Positions 1-6,790 of a stretch of 8,277 bases of DNA are shown here, one piece after another; position 1 is the first letter of the stretch; the number at the start of each line of letters is the position of its first letter. The stretch spans positions 1 through 8,277 of the forward strand of contig JAJBTS010000039.1 of assembly GCA_020860885.1 (NCBI GenBank), in the 5' to 3' direction. The notes under the pieces are model-generated. The model was not told where the DNA came from. It saw only the letters and a program-made list of their open reading frames with translations, and did no database searches. Made by a program: the position numbers and the translations under genes. This DNA is from Bacteroidales bacterium (GTDB taxonomy: Bacteria; Bacteroidota; Bacteroidia; Bacteroidales; Azobacteroidaceae).

Positions 1-232
1 TTAAATAACATCACAAAAATCCCACTAAATTTAAACAGATAAGAAATTACTTAAAGAAATTAGCTTATTTGATGTATACGAAGGAAAGAATTTACCGGAA
101 GGTAAAAAATCGTATGCTGTAAGTTTCACTTTACTGGATGAAGAAAAGACTTTGAACGATAAGCAGATCGATTCAATCATGAATAAAATCCAGAAAAACC
201 TGGAAAATAAGTTAGGTGCACAATTAAGATAA
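1..232 (+). CDS. pheT: Phenylalanine--tRNA ligase beta subunit, 3' end only, with apparent frameshift
   Basis: This is the tail of the beta chain of the (alpha-beta)2 enzyme that charges tRNA-Phe in the cytoplasm. From about 35 to the TAA at 230-232 the frame reads TDKKLLKEISLFDVYEG, then an LPEGKKSYAVSFTLLD stretch and an end in LGAQLR. This is the C-terminal ferredoxin-fold anticodon-binding domain of PheT. Upstream of position 35 this frame has stops at 26-28 and 32-34. The frame beginning at base 1 instead reads LNNITKIPLN, which resembles the residues expected just before KKLLKEISLF. The gene therefore seems to change frame at about 31-37, as if 1 or 4 bases were extra in the run ctaaatttaaacag. 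This could be a sequencing or assembly error, or a real mutation in an essential gene, which is less likely. Identity of the C-terminal part is firm; the frameshift is inferred from remembered family spacing. Confidence 0.85.
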
Positions 233-253
233 TATATTAAAAAATTACTAATC

Positions 254-273
254 AACAGTTATTAATTACTGTT
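254..273. repeat. Short inverted repeat in the pheT-yebC gap
   Basis: The arms aacagt (254-259) and actgtt (268-273) are perfect 6-bp reverse complements around an 8-base A+T-only spacer, 11 bases before the yebC start. There is no T-run after it, so it is not a convincing terminator. No TAnnTTTG promoter box is visible in this 52-base gap, so yebC may be co-transcribed with pheT. The arms share the AACAGT/ACTGTT core with the much larger inverted repeat at 6805-6870, but such short similarity can be chance. Confidence 0.3.
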
Positions 274-284
274 CACGGAAAATT

Positions 285-1001
285 ATGGGAAGAGCGTTTG
301 AATATAGAAAAGCGACAAAATTGAAAAGATGGGGCAATATGGCCCGGGTATTCACTAAGCTAGGGAAACAAATTACCATAGCAACTAAAGAAGGCGGCCC
401 AGATCCGGATACAAATCCTCGCTTACGTGTATTGATGCAACAGGCAAAAAAAGAGAATATGCCGAAGGATAATGTAGAAAGAGCCATCAAAAAAGCGACC
501 GCAAAAGATTTTACCGATTACAAAGAAGTGAACTTTGAAGGATACGGCCCCTACGGGATAGCTATCTTTGTTGAAACAGCTACTGATAATAATACCCGGA
601 CAGTTGCCAATGTGCGAAGCTATTTTAATAAATACGGAGGCTCCTTAGGTACAGCAGGAAGTCTCCAGTTCCTTTTTGATCATAAGTGTGTATTTAAAAT
701 AACTCCTAAAGAAAATCAGGATATGGAAGAACTGGAATTGGAACTGATTGATTATGGAGTAGACGAAATTGAATTTGACGAAGAAGAAAATGCAATCGTA
801 TTATACGGAGAGTTCCAATCTTATTCGGCAATACAAAAATATCTGGAAGAAAGCGGATACGATATACATAGCGCAGAATTCGAAAGGATTCCAAACGATT
901 ATAAAGAAGTAACTGAGGAGCAAAAGACTCAAATTGAAAAACTACTGGAAAAATTTGAGGAAGATGAGGATGTTCAGAATGTTTTCCATAATATGAAATA
1001 A
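285..1001 (+). CDS. YebC/PmpR family protein (TACO1-type)
   Basis: A 238-residue protein, close to the family's usual 235-250. It belongs to the YebC/PmpR/TACO1 family of cytoplasmic proteins, long annotated as DNA-binding transcriptional regulators; more recent work ties some members and mitochondrial TACO1 to translation through difficult stretches such as polyproline. Diagnostic features are ARVFTKLGKQI (about 20-30), the GGPDPDTNPRLR segment (37-48), an AKKENMPKDNVERAIKKA segment (about 54-71), FEGYGPYGIAIFVE (about 84-97), TDNNTRTVANVR (99-110), GGSLGTAGSLQFLF (118-131) and an acidic tail with EDEDVQNVFHNMK. The start reads MGRAFEYRK instead of the proteobacterial MAGHSKW, as expected in Bacteroidota. 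ATG 285 is chosen because the family similarity begins there. It lies 52 bases after pheT and 33 before ppdK with no terminator between, so read-through is likely. Which of the proposed roles applies here cannot be read from sequence. Confidence 0.93.
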   Translation: MGRAFEYRKATKLKRWGNMARVFTKLGKQITIATKEGGPDPDTNPRLRVLMQQAKKENMPKDNVERAIKKATAKDFTDYKEVNFEGYGPYGIAIFVETATDNNTRTVANVRSYFNKYGGSLGTAGSLQFLFDHKCVFKITPKENQDMEELELELIDYGVDEIEFDEEENAIVLYGEFQSYSAIQKYLEESGYDIHSAEFERIPNDYKEVTEEQKTQIEKLLEKFEEDEDVQNVFHNMK

Positions 1002-1034
1002 GAGTATTTAACTTTATAAATTAACAAAAAATCT

Positions 1035-3779
1035 ATGGACAAAAAAAGAGTTTATTTTTTCGGTAATGGAAAAGCCGAAGGAAAAGCAGACATGAAAAAC
1101 CTGCTGGGAGGCAAAGGCGCTAACCTGGCTGAAATGAATTTAATCGGAGTACCCGTTCCTCCGGGATTTACCATTACCACTGATGTTTGTGCCGAATACT
1201 ATTCATTAGGAAAAGACAAAGTTGTTGAATTATTGAAGCCTGAAGTTGAAAAAGCTATTGCGGAAATTGAAACACTAATGAACTCTAAATTTGGAGACAT
1301 AGAAAATCCTCTCCTGGTTTCAGTCCGTTCGGGTGCACGAGCTTCAATGCCCGGTATGATGGATACCATTCTTAATTTGGGATTAAATGACGCTGTTGTA
1401 GCCGGATTAGAGCGCAAAACAGGTAATTCCCGGTTTGCATGGGATTCCTATCGCCGTTTCGTACAAATGTATGGGGACGTCGTATTAGGAATGAAACCTG
1501 AAAATAAAAATGACATCGATCCTTTTGAAGAAATTATAGACGAGGTAAAAGAATCTAAAGGTGTGGAATTAGATACGGATCTTACTGTGGAAGATTTGAA
1601 AGAATTAGTGGCAAAATTCAAAGCTGCTGTTAAAAATCAGACAGGAAAAGATTTTCCCGAATCTGCCTATGAACAACTTTGGGGGGCTGTTTGCTCCGTG
1701 TTCGATTCCTGGATGAACGAAAGAGCTATCCTTTATCGTAAGATGGAAGGTATTCCTGCCGAATGGGGAACCGCAGTAAACGTTCAAGCCATGGTGTTTG
1801 GTAACATGGGAGAAACATCTGCTACTGGTGTATGTTTTTCCAGAGACGCAGCTACAGGAGAAGATCAGTTTATCGGTGAATATCTGATCAACGCTCAGGG
1901 AGAAGATGTTGTAGCCGGTATCCGTACTCCACAACAAATAACGAAATTAGGTTCTCAAAGATGGGCTGAATTAGCGGGTATTCCGGAAGAAGAGCGTAAA
2001 GATAAATACCCTTCTATGGAAGAAGCTATGCCTGAAATATATAAAGAATTAGATACCATCCAAACCAAACTGGAGAATCATTATAAAGACATGCAGGATA
2101 TAGAATTTACCGTACAGGAAGGTAAACTGTGGATGCTTCAGACCCGGAGCGGAAAACGTACCGGCGCTGCTATGGTTAAGATAGCCATGGATATGCTTCA
2201 TCAAGGTATGATAGATGAAAAAACAGCCTTATTCCGTTTGGATCCTAATAAATTGGATGAACTCTTACATCCGGTCTTTGATAAAGAAGCTTTGAAAAAG
2301 GCTACAGTAATTGCTAAAGGTCTGGCCGCTTCACCAGGAGCTGCTACAGGTAAAATTGTTTTCAATGCCGATGATGCTGCCGAATGGGCTAAACGTAAAG
2401 ATGAAAACGGAGAATGGGAGAAAGTGATCATGGTTCGTATTGAAACTTCTCCTGAAGATTTAGCAGGAATGGCTGCCGCACAAGGTATACTGACTGCTCG
2501 CGGAGGTATGACTTCGCATGCTGCGGTGGTTGCCCGCGGTATGGGTAAATGTTGCGTATCCGGTGCCGGAACATTGAAGATCGACTACGCTGCAAAAACA
2601 ATGGAAGTGGACGGAAAAACCTACAACGAAGGTGATTTCATTTCCTTAAATGGTTCAACCGGAGATATTTACGAAGGAAAAGTTGCTACTCAGGAAGCGG
2701 AATTAGATGCTGACTTTGAAGAGATCATAGCTCTTTCCGACAAATATACAAGGATGGCTGTTCGTACAAACGCAGATACACCGCACGATGCTTCGGTTGC
2801 CCGTAAATTCGGCGCCAAAGGTATCGGACTTTGCCGTACGGAACACATGTTCTTTGAAGGAGAAAAAATCAAAGCTATGCGGGAAATGATCCTGGCTGAA
2901 GATGCAGAAGGACGCCGTAAAGCATTGGATAAGATATTACCTTATCAAAGAACAGACTTCGAAGGAATATTTGAAGCTATGGAAGGTCTTCCGGTTACAG
3001 TTCGTTTACTGGATCCTCCTTTGCATGAATTTGTTCCTCATGATGATAAAGGACAACAGGAAATGGCCGATGCTATGGGTGTGGATGTAAAAGTTATCAG
3101 ACAACGGGTAGATGCCCTTCATGAACAGAATCCGATGTTAGGTCATCGTGGCGCCCGGTTAGGAAATACTTATCCTGAAATCACTGAGATGCAAACGAAA
3201 GCTATTTTAGGTGCAGCTCTTAATTTAAAGAAAAAAGGAATTACTGCCATTCCAGAAATTATGGTTCCTCTAACCGGTATTCTTTATGAATTCCTGGAAC
3301 AGGAAAAGATAATACGTGCTACTGCTGCAAAATTATTTGAAGAAGAAGGCAACTGTATTGATTTCAAAGTAGGAACTATGATTGAGATTCCCCGTGCAGC
3401 CCTTACTGCCGACAGAATTGCATCAGCTGCGGAATTCTTTTCTTTCGGAACAAACGACTTGACGCAGATGACTTTTGGTTATTCCCGCGATGATATCGCT
3501 TCTTTCTTACCGATCTATTTGGAAAAGAAAATCTTAAAGGTAGATCCCTTCCAGGTATTGGATCAAAATGGAGTTGGACAATTGGTACGTATGGCAACAG
3601 AAAAAGGCCGTGCGGTATGTCCTGACTTAAAATGCGGAATTTGCGGCGAGCATGGTGGTGAGCCATCATCTGTTAAATTCTGTGATGAAGTCGGATTAAA
3701 CTATGTAAGTTGTTCTCCATTTCGTGTACCTATTGCCCGATTATCTGCAGCTCAGGCAGCAATCGAACATGCGAAATAG
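1035..3779 (+). CDS. ppdK: Pyruvate, phosphate dikinase
   Basis: A 914-residue cytoplasmic enzyme catalysing ATP + pyruvate + Pi to PEP + AMP + PPi, reversible; in anaerobes it often runs toward pyruvate in PPi-dependent glycolysis. Three modules are in the usual order. The N-terminal ATP-grasp nucleotide-binding domain covers about 1-375, with GGKGANLAEM, SVRSGARASMPGMMDTILNLG and the WMLQTRSGKRT end. The swivelling phosphohistidine domain is at about 430-530, with GGMTSHAAVVARGMGK; catalytic His is H495, and T493 two residues before it is the position phosphorylated by PPDK regulatory proteins in other organisms. The C-terminal PEP/pyruvate-binding TIM barrel covers about 560-905, with GLCRTEHMFF (about 597-606), LLDPPLHEF, GHRGARLG, FFSFGTNDLTQ and CGICGEHGG, in which C870 is the catalytic acid/base. 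All key residues are present. ATG 1035 starts the standard N-terminus. A strong terminator follows the TAG stop. Confidence 0.98.
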   Translation: MDKKRVYFFGNGKAEGKADMKNLLGGKGANLAEMNLIGVPVPPGFTITTDVCAEYYSLGKDKVVELLKPEVEKAIAEIETLMNSKFGDIENPLLVSVRSGARASMPGMMDTILNLGLNDAVVAGLERKTGNSRFAWDSYRRFVQMYGDVVLGMKPENKNDIDPFEEIIDEVKESKGVELDTDLTVEDLKELVAKFKAAVKNQTGKDFPESAYEQLWGAVCSVFDSWMNERAILYRKMEGIPAEWGTAVNVQAMVFGNMGETSATGVCFSRDAATGEDQFIGEYLINAQGEDVVAGIRTPQQITKLGSQRWAELAGIPEEERKDKYPSMEEAMPEIYKELDTIQTKLENHYKDMQDIEFTVQEGKLWMLQTRSGKRTGAAMVKIAMDMLHQGMIDEKTALFRLDPNKLDELLHPVFDKEALKKATVIAKGLAASPGAATGKIVFNADDAAEWAKRKDENGEWEKVIMVRIETSPEDLAGMAAAQGILTARGGMTSHAAVVARGMGKCCVSGAGTLKIDYAAKTMEVDGKTYNEGDFISLNGSTGDIYEGKVATQEAELDADFEEIIALSDKYTRMAVRTNADTPHDASVARKFGAKGIGLCRTEHMFFEGEKIKAMREMILAEDAEGRRKALDKILPYQRTDFEGIFEAMEGLPVTVRLLDPPLHEFVPHDDKGQQEMADAMGVDVKVIRQRVDALHEQNPMLGHRGARLGNTYPEITEMQTKAILGAALNLKKKGITAIPEIMVPLTGILYEFLEQEKIIRATAAKLFEEEGNCIDFKVGTMIEIPRAALTADRIASAAEFFSFGTNDLTQMTFGYSRDDIASFLPIYLEKKILKVDPFQVLDQNGVGQLVRMATEKGRAVCPDLKCGICGEHGGEPSSVKFCDEVGLNYVSCSPFRVPIARLSAAQAAIEHAK

Positions 3780-3793
3780 TTCAATATAAACAG

Positions 3794-3833
3794 AAAGGCT
3801 GTCATTTGTTGAATGAATTGACAGCCTTTTTCT
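3794..3833 (+). terminator. Intrinsic terminator after ppdK
   Basis: Perfect 11-bp arms aaaggctgtca (3794-3804) and tgacagccttt (3819-3829) enclose a 14-base loop, with a T-rich run continuing to 3831. The stem holds the only strongly G+C-rich stretch of the gap and begins 14 bases after the ppdK stop. It is a classic rho-independent terminator and separates ppdK from the downstream PP2C-like/epsC unit. Confidence 0.9.
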
Positions 3834-3864
3834 GTTATGAAACAATAAAAATAGTAATCTTTCG

Positions 3865-3881
3865 TTATTACATTGTAATAA
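3865..3881. promoter_or_regulatory. 17-base perfect palindrome upstream of the PP2C-like gene; candidate operator
   Basis: ttattacattgtaataa has 8-bp arms (3865-3872 and 3874-3881) around a single central T. It lies 19 bases before the ATG at 3901 and after the ppdK terminator, exactly where the promoter of the next transcription unit must be. The odd centre and short arms look like a dimeric repressor or activator site rather than a terminator, since no T-run follows. Degraded -7-like strings are nearby: TACATTG within the palindrome, and TAATCTTTC at 3855-3863. Neither matches TAnnTTTG. Function is inferred; A+T-rich palindromes arise by chance more easily than G+C-rich ones. Confidence 0.4.
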
Positions 3882-3900
3882 TCTCTCTAAAGTAGCTATT

Positions 3901-4629
3901 ATGGATATAATTTTACGCCGACCTTTCTCAATAAGTGAAACAGAAAAGGGAATCAGGGATACAGAAATTATACATCCCAATCACAATTCTGTGAGTAAAA
4001 GAGATCGATTATATATAACTTGTGACGGGAAAAATCAAAAATCCCAGGTTGCAGGGAGATTGTTATGCGAAGCGGTAAACCTATATTTTAACATATTCCT
4101 AGAGGATAAAAAGGACATTACCAACGAATTCTTTACGAAAGCTATCCATATGGGAGAAATAGCTATTTCACAATATCAAAAGACCCATCCTGAATACCAG
4201 GGAATGTATACAACTCTTTCTTTGTTCTTTCTTGCTTCAGACCATATTTGTATTTGCCAGGTTGGCAAAAGCCATATTTATCAGATAAGGAACAATCAGA
4301 TTATACATAAATACATAGATTCGTCCGAACAGATAATAAGAGGAGTACATCATCCGGTTAAGATAACTCTGATCACCTTAAGCGACATAAAGACGAACGA
4401 TCAGTTCTTTATATGTCATGATGATTTGACTACCATGGAAGATGAAGTGATTATATGCAATATATTATCTGAATTTGCAAATGCAGATGAAAAACTATCT
4501 CAAATTAAAAAATATTATCTGAATAAATACAAGAGTCCTTTTACAGGTCACTTGATCCCTATCCGGCAAGTGCGAGAAAATCAGACTTTTAAACAGCGAG
4601 TAAATGCACTTGTTTATTCTTTCATTTAA
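3901..4629 (+). CDS. Degenerate PP2C-like protein, possible pseudophosphatase
   Basis: A 242-residue soluble protein that follows the PP2C (PPM) serine/threonine phosphatase pattern from end to end but has lost many signature residues. LYITCDGKNQKSQVAG (38-52) matches the LFxVxDGMGGHxxGE motif, keeping D42 and G43 but not the GG. GMYTTLSLFFLASDHICICQ (101-120) and VGKSHIYQIRNNQ (121-133) match the GTT...hVGDSRxYxxRxG segment, with GDSR changed to GKSH. NDQFFICHDDLT (166-177) matches GDxxLLxSDGLT, with SDG changed to HDD. Where the last metal-binding motif (DNhT) is expected there is SPFTG (212-216), and no RxxNED is present near 19-24. With perhaps only two metal-binding Asp left, catalysis is doubtful; it could act as a binding or sensing domain. 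It is the first gene after the ppdK terminator and sits 8 bases before epsC, implying co-transcription. Assignment to the PP2C fold is by motif order, not by strong identity. Confidence 0.72.
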   Translation: MDIILRRPFSISETEKGIRDTEIIHPNHNSVSKRDRLYITCDGKNQKSQVAGRLLCEAVNLYFNIFLEDKKDITNEFFTKAIHMGEIAISQYQKTHPEYQGMYTTLSLFFLASDHICICQVGKSHIYQIRNNQIIHKYIDSSEQIIRGVHHPVKITLITLSDIKTNDQFFICHDDLTTMEDEVIICNILSEFANADEKLSQIKKYYLNKYKSPFTGHLIPIRQVRENQTFKQRVNALVYSFI

Positions 4630-4637
4630 ATTATTAT

Positions 4638-5519
4638 ATGCATAATACAGAATCCATACACAAAACGGTTGAACGATTAACCAAAAATCATAAAGAAGTT
4701 TATCCGAACATTCCCATTCATGAAAGAAGAATTCCATCTTTGACTTGTCTTACTGAAATAGTAGAAGTAGTACGTTCTATTGTTTTTCCGGGATATTTCG
4801 GGAACTCTCTGGTAAATGAAGATTCTTTGATTTATAATACAGGAGTTTGTGTACAAAAGCTTTTTCACTTGCTATCATCACAGATCTATGATGCTTTATT
4901 TTTTGAACAAGAGGAAATGGATTCTTATGAAGGAAAAGAAGAGGCGAATCAATTGACACAATCTTTTTTAGATAAATTACCTGATATTAAATACCTGCTC
5001 TCTACTGATGTCAAAGCTCTGTTTAATACCGATCCGTCAGCAACCAGTTTCGGAGAAATAATTTTTTGCTATCCGGCAATTAAAGCAATATTGAATTACA
5101 GAATAGCGCATGAGTTATACAGGCTCAAGATACCTGTATTACCCCGGATCATATCTGAGTTAGCACACTCAGAAACGGGAATTGACATTCATCCGGGTGC
5201 AAAAATCGGAAAATATTTCAGTATTGACCATGGTACCGGTATAGTTATTGGACAAACAACTATTATTGGAGATCATGTAACACTTTATCAGGGAGTGACT
5301 TTAGGGGCCAGGAAGTTTATACTGGATGAAAATGGACACCCTAAAGATGTACCCAGACACCCTATATTAGAAGATTATGTTACAGTATATTCCAATTCTT
5401 CTATTTTAGGACGGATAACAATAGGTAAAGGTACAATAATAGGTGGGAATGTATGGCTGACTCATGATGTTCCTCCTAACTCAAAGATACAGCAAACGAA
5501 ATGTTGTGAAGAAGCATAA
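4638..5519 (+). CDS. epsC: Serine O-acetyltransferase (EpsC/CysE type)
   Basis: A 293-residue cytoplasmic enzyme transferring acetyl from acetyl-CoA to L-serine, giving O-acetylserine for cysteine synthase. A long helical N-terminal region (about 1-165) contains DPSATSFGEIIFCYPAIKAI (132-151) and NYRIAHELY (153-161), typical of the longer SAT group seen in plants, Entamoeba and Bacteroidota. A left-handed beta-helix of hexapeptide repeats follows from about 180: GIDIHPGAKIGKYFSIDHGT with catalytic H198, GIVIGQTTIIGDHVTLYQGV, TLGARK, DVPRHPILED with the substrate-binding H241, and ILGRITIGKGTIIGGNVWL. The C-terminus is short and ends KIQQTKCCEEA; it lacks the final Ile that in classical CysE enters the cysteine synthase active site. 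It follows the PP2C-like gene by 8 bases and converges on nadC. No cysteine synthase gene is in the window. The symbol could equally be given as cysE. Confidence 0.95.
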   Translation: MHNTESIHKTVERLTKNHKEVYPNIPIHERRIPSLTCLTEIVEVVRSIVFPGYFGNSLVNEDSLIYNTGVCVQKLFHLLSSQIYDALFFEQEEMDSYEGKEEANQLTQSFLDKLPDIKYLLSTDVKALFNTDPSATSFGEIIFCYPAIKAILNYRIAHELYRLKIPVLPRIISELAHSETGIDIHPGAKIGKYFSIDHGTGIVIGQTTIIGDHVTLYQGVTLGARKFILDENGHPKDVPRHPILEDYVTVYSNSSILGRITIGKGTIIGGNVWLTHDVPPNSKIQQTKCCEEA

Positions 5520-5523
5520 CGGA

Positions 5524-5563
5524 AATTGAAAGTTGAAAATAAAGAATCTTTCAACTTTCAATT
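5524..5563. terminator. Hairpin shared by convergent epsC and nadC, probable bidirectional terminator
   Basis: Perfect 15-bp arms aattgaaagttgaaa (5524-5538) and tttcaactttcaatt (5549-5563) surround a 10-base loop. It fills most of the 54-base gap between two convergent stop codons, the expected place for a bidirectional terminator. The stem is A+T-rich and no long T-run follows on either strand, so termination is inferred mainly from position and symmetry. Confidence 0.65.
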
Positions 5564-5573
5564 ATGTTCCACT

Positions 5574-6419
5574 TTATTCTACAGCTTTTAAACTCATATC
5601 TAAACTTTTAACTGAATGAGTCAGAGCTCCTACTGAGATAAAATCTACACCTGTTTCTGCATAATTACGAATAGTATCAAATGTGATGCCTCCCGATGAT
5701 TCTATCTCGTACTTCCCATTTACAAGTTCAACAGCTTTACGGGTATCTTCCACATTGAAATTATCCAACATAATACGGTCTATTCCTCCTACCGACAATG
5801 CTTCATTCAGTTCTTCAAAATTACGTACTTCAATCTCTATAGGTAGATTTTTTCCTTTCTCTTTCAAATATTCTTTAGATCTTTGAATAGCATTTTCGAT
5901 ACCTCCGGCAAAATCCACATGATTGTCTTTTAATAAGATCATATCGAAAAGTCCAATACGGTGATTAGTCCCCCCTCCTATTTTAACAGCTTCCTTTTCA
6001 AGCATTCGCATACCCGGAGTTGTTTTGCGGGTATCGAGAATACGGGTATTAGTTCCTTCTAATTGCTCAACATATTTACGGGTTGTAGTTGCAATGCCAC
6101 TCATTCTTTGCATTACATTCAGGACCAAACGTTCTGTCTGAAGTAAAGATTGTACTTTACCTTCCACTGTAAAAGCGATATCCCCATATTTGACATCAAA
6201 TCCGTCATTAATAAAAACAGTTATTTTAAGATCCGGATCGAATGTATGGAAAATCTGCTTCGCAACCTCTACTCCGGCTAACACTCCGTTTTCTTTAATT
6301 ATTAACTGTACCTTTCCCATAGCCGTAGCCGGAATGGTAGAAAGTGTGGTATGATCGCCATCAGCAATATCTTCTTTGAAGGCTAATTTGATTAATTCCT
6401 GAATTAATTCCTGTTTCAT
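5574..6419 (-). CDS. nadC: Nicotinate-nucleotide pyrophosphorylase (carboxylating), quinolinate phosphoribosyltransferase
   Basis: A 281-residue cytoplasmic enzyme converting quinolinate and PRPP to nicotinate mononucleotide, CO2 and PPi in de novo NAD synthesis. Length is normal. The N-terminal open alpha/beta sandwich (about 1-110) carries the EDIADGDHTT start motif and a TERLVLNVMQRMSGIAT segment (95-111). The C-terminal barrel carries RILDTRKTTPGMR (126-138), GGGTNHR (148-154), LLKDNH (162-167), EIEVRN (195-200), IMLDN (216-220), ESSGGI (240-245) and ISVGALTHS (261-269), which cover the PRPP- and quinolinate-binding residues. ATG 6419 gives the family's usual N-terminus. It starts 2 bases after the YbaN-like stop, so the two are almost certainly one transcript. 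The other de novo genes nadA and nadB are not in the window. A hairpin lies between its stop and that of convergent epsC. Confidence 0.98.
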   Translation of the reverse strand: MKQELIQELIKLAFKEDIADGDHTTLSTIPATAMGKVQLIIKENGVLAGVEVAKQIFHTFDPDLKITVFINDGFDVKYGDIAFTVEGKVQSLLQTERLVLNVMQRMSGIATTTRKYVEQLEGTNTRILDTRKTTPGMRMLEKEAVKIGGGTNHRIGLFDMILLKDNHVDFAGGIENAIQRSKEYLKEKGKNLPIEIEVRNFEELNEALSVGGIDRIMLDNFNVEDTRKAVELVNGKYEIESSGGITFDTIRNYAETGVDFISVGALTHSVKSLDMSLKAVE

Positions 6420-6421
6420 TT

Positions 6422-6787
6422 TTATTTACTTTTAAAGGATAATATATGTATTGTTACCGCTACGGCTATGGCTAGTAACAAAATACTAACCCATGTTTTA
6501 TCTATTAGAAAAATTACACAATTCAAAATACTTAACCACATCAGAGTTAAAGCTAAAACTTTTGCTCTAACGGGAATTATTTTCTTTTCCCTGTAATTGA
6601 TGATATAAGGACCCAAGTGCTTGTGACCAATCAACCAGTTGTATGCCTTTGGAGAGCTTCTAAAATACAAAAATGCTGTTAACAAAAGGAATGGAGTCGT
6701 TGGTAAAAGAGGTAAGAATATGCCTATGATACCTAATATTAAACTAATTGTACCTAGAATAATTAATATCCAACGATAAAAAACCAT
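6422..6787 (-). CDS. DUF454/YbaN family inner membrane protein
   Basis: A 121-residue integral membrane protein of the DUF454 (YbaN) family, whose biochemical role is not established. Four hydrophobic segments are visible at about 5-27, 29-43, 77-95 and 99-117. The conserved GIFLPLLPTTPFLLL (22-36) and RSSPKAYNWLIGHKHLGPYI (43-62), followed by the charged loop YREKKIIPVRAK, are the family hallmarks. The start at 6787 places a positive residue (R5) just before the first membrane segment. The upstream region is unusual: the ATG lies 17 bases from a large inverted repeat, and a further copy of the repeat core GGTGACTG is about 5 bases before the start codon. No promoter box is recognisable there, so transcription may come from the peptidase gene upstream or from an unrecognised promoter. 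It is coupled to nadC downstream by a 2-base gap, a physical link that does not by itself show a role in NAD metabolism. Confidence 0.9.
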   Translation of the reverse strand: MVFYRWILIILGTISLILGIIGIFLPLLPTTPFLLLTAFLYFRSSPKAYNWLIGHKHLGPYIINYREKKIIPVRAKVLALTLMWLSILNCVIFLIDKTWVSILLLAIAVAVTIHILSFKSK

Positions 6788-6790
6788 AAT

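Noticed and set aside
1005..1020. TAACTTTA (1009-1016) as a promoter -7 box for ppdK
   Set aside because: It matches TAnnTTTG except for the last base, but no -33 TTTG lies at proper spacing and A+T-rich gaps yield such strings easily. A separate ppdK promoter remains possible but unsupported.
1605..1937. Open - strand frame of 110 codons inside ppdK
   Set aside because: It lies antisense to the conserved nucleotide-binding domain, with no family resemblance or promoter; a shadow frame.
3403..3669. Open - strand frame of 88 codons inside ppdK
   Set aside because: It lies entirely opposite a perfectly conserved enzyme domain, has no recognisable motif and is a coding shadow.
3710..3980. Small frames on both strands around the ppdK terminator (61 and 79 codons)
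   Set aside because: Both overlap the ppdK end, the terminator hairpin or the PP2C-like gene and show no protein-like features.
3901..4629. The PP2C-like gene as part of a defence or toxin system
   Set aside because: No nuclease, toxin, kinase, NTPase or mobile-element gene is nearby, and its immediate partner is a metabolic enzyme. Housekeeping neighbours argue against a defence island.
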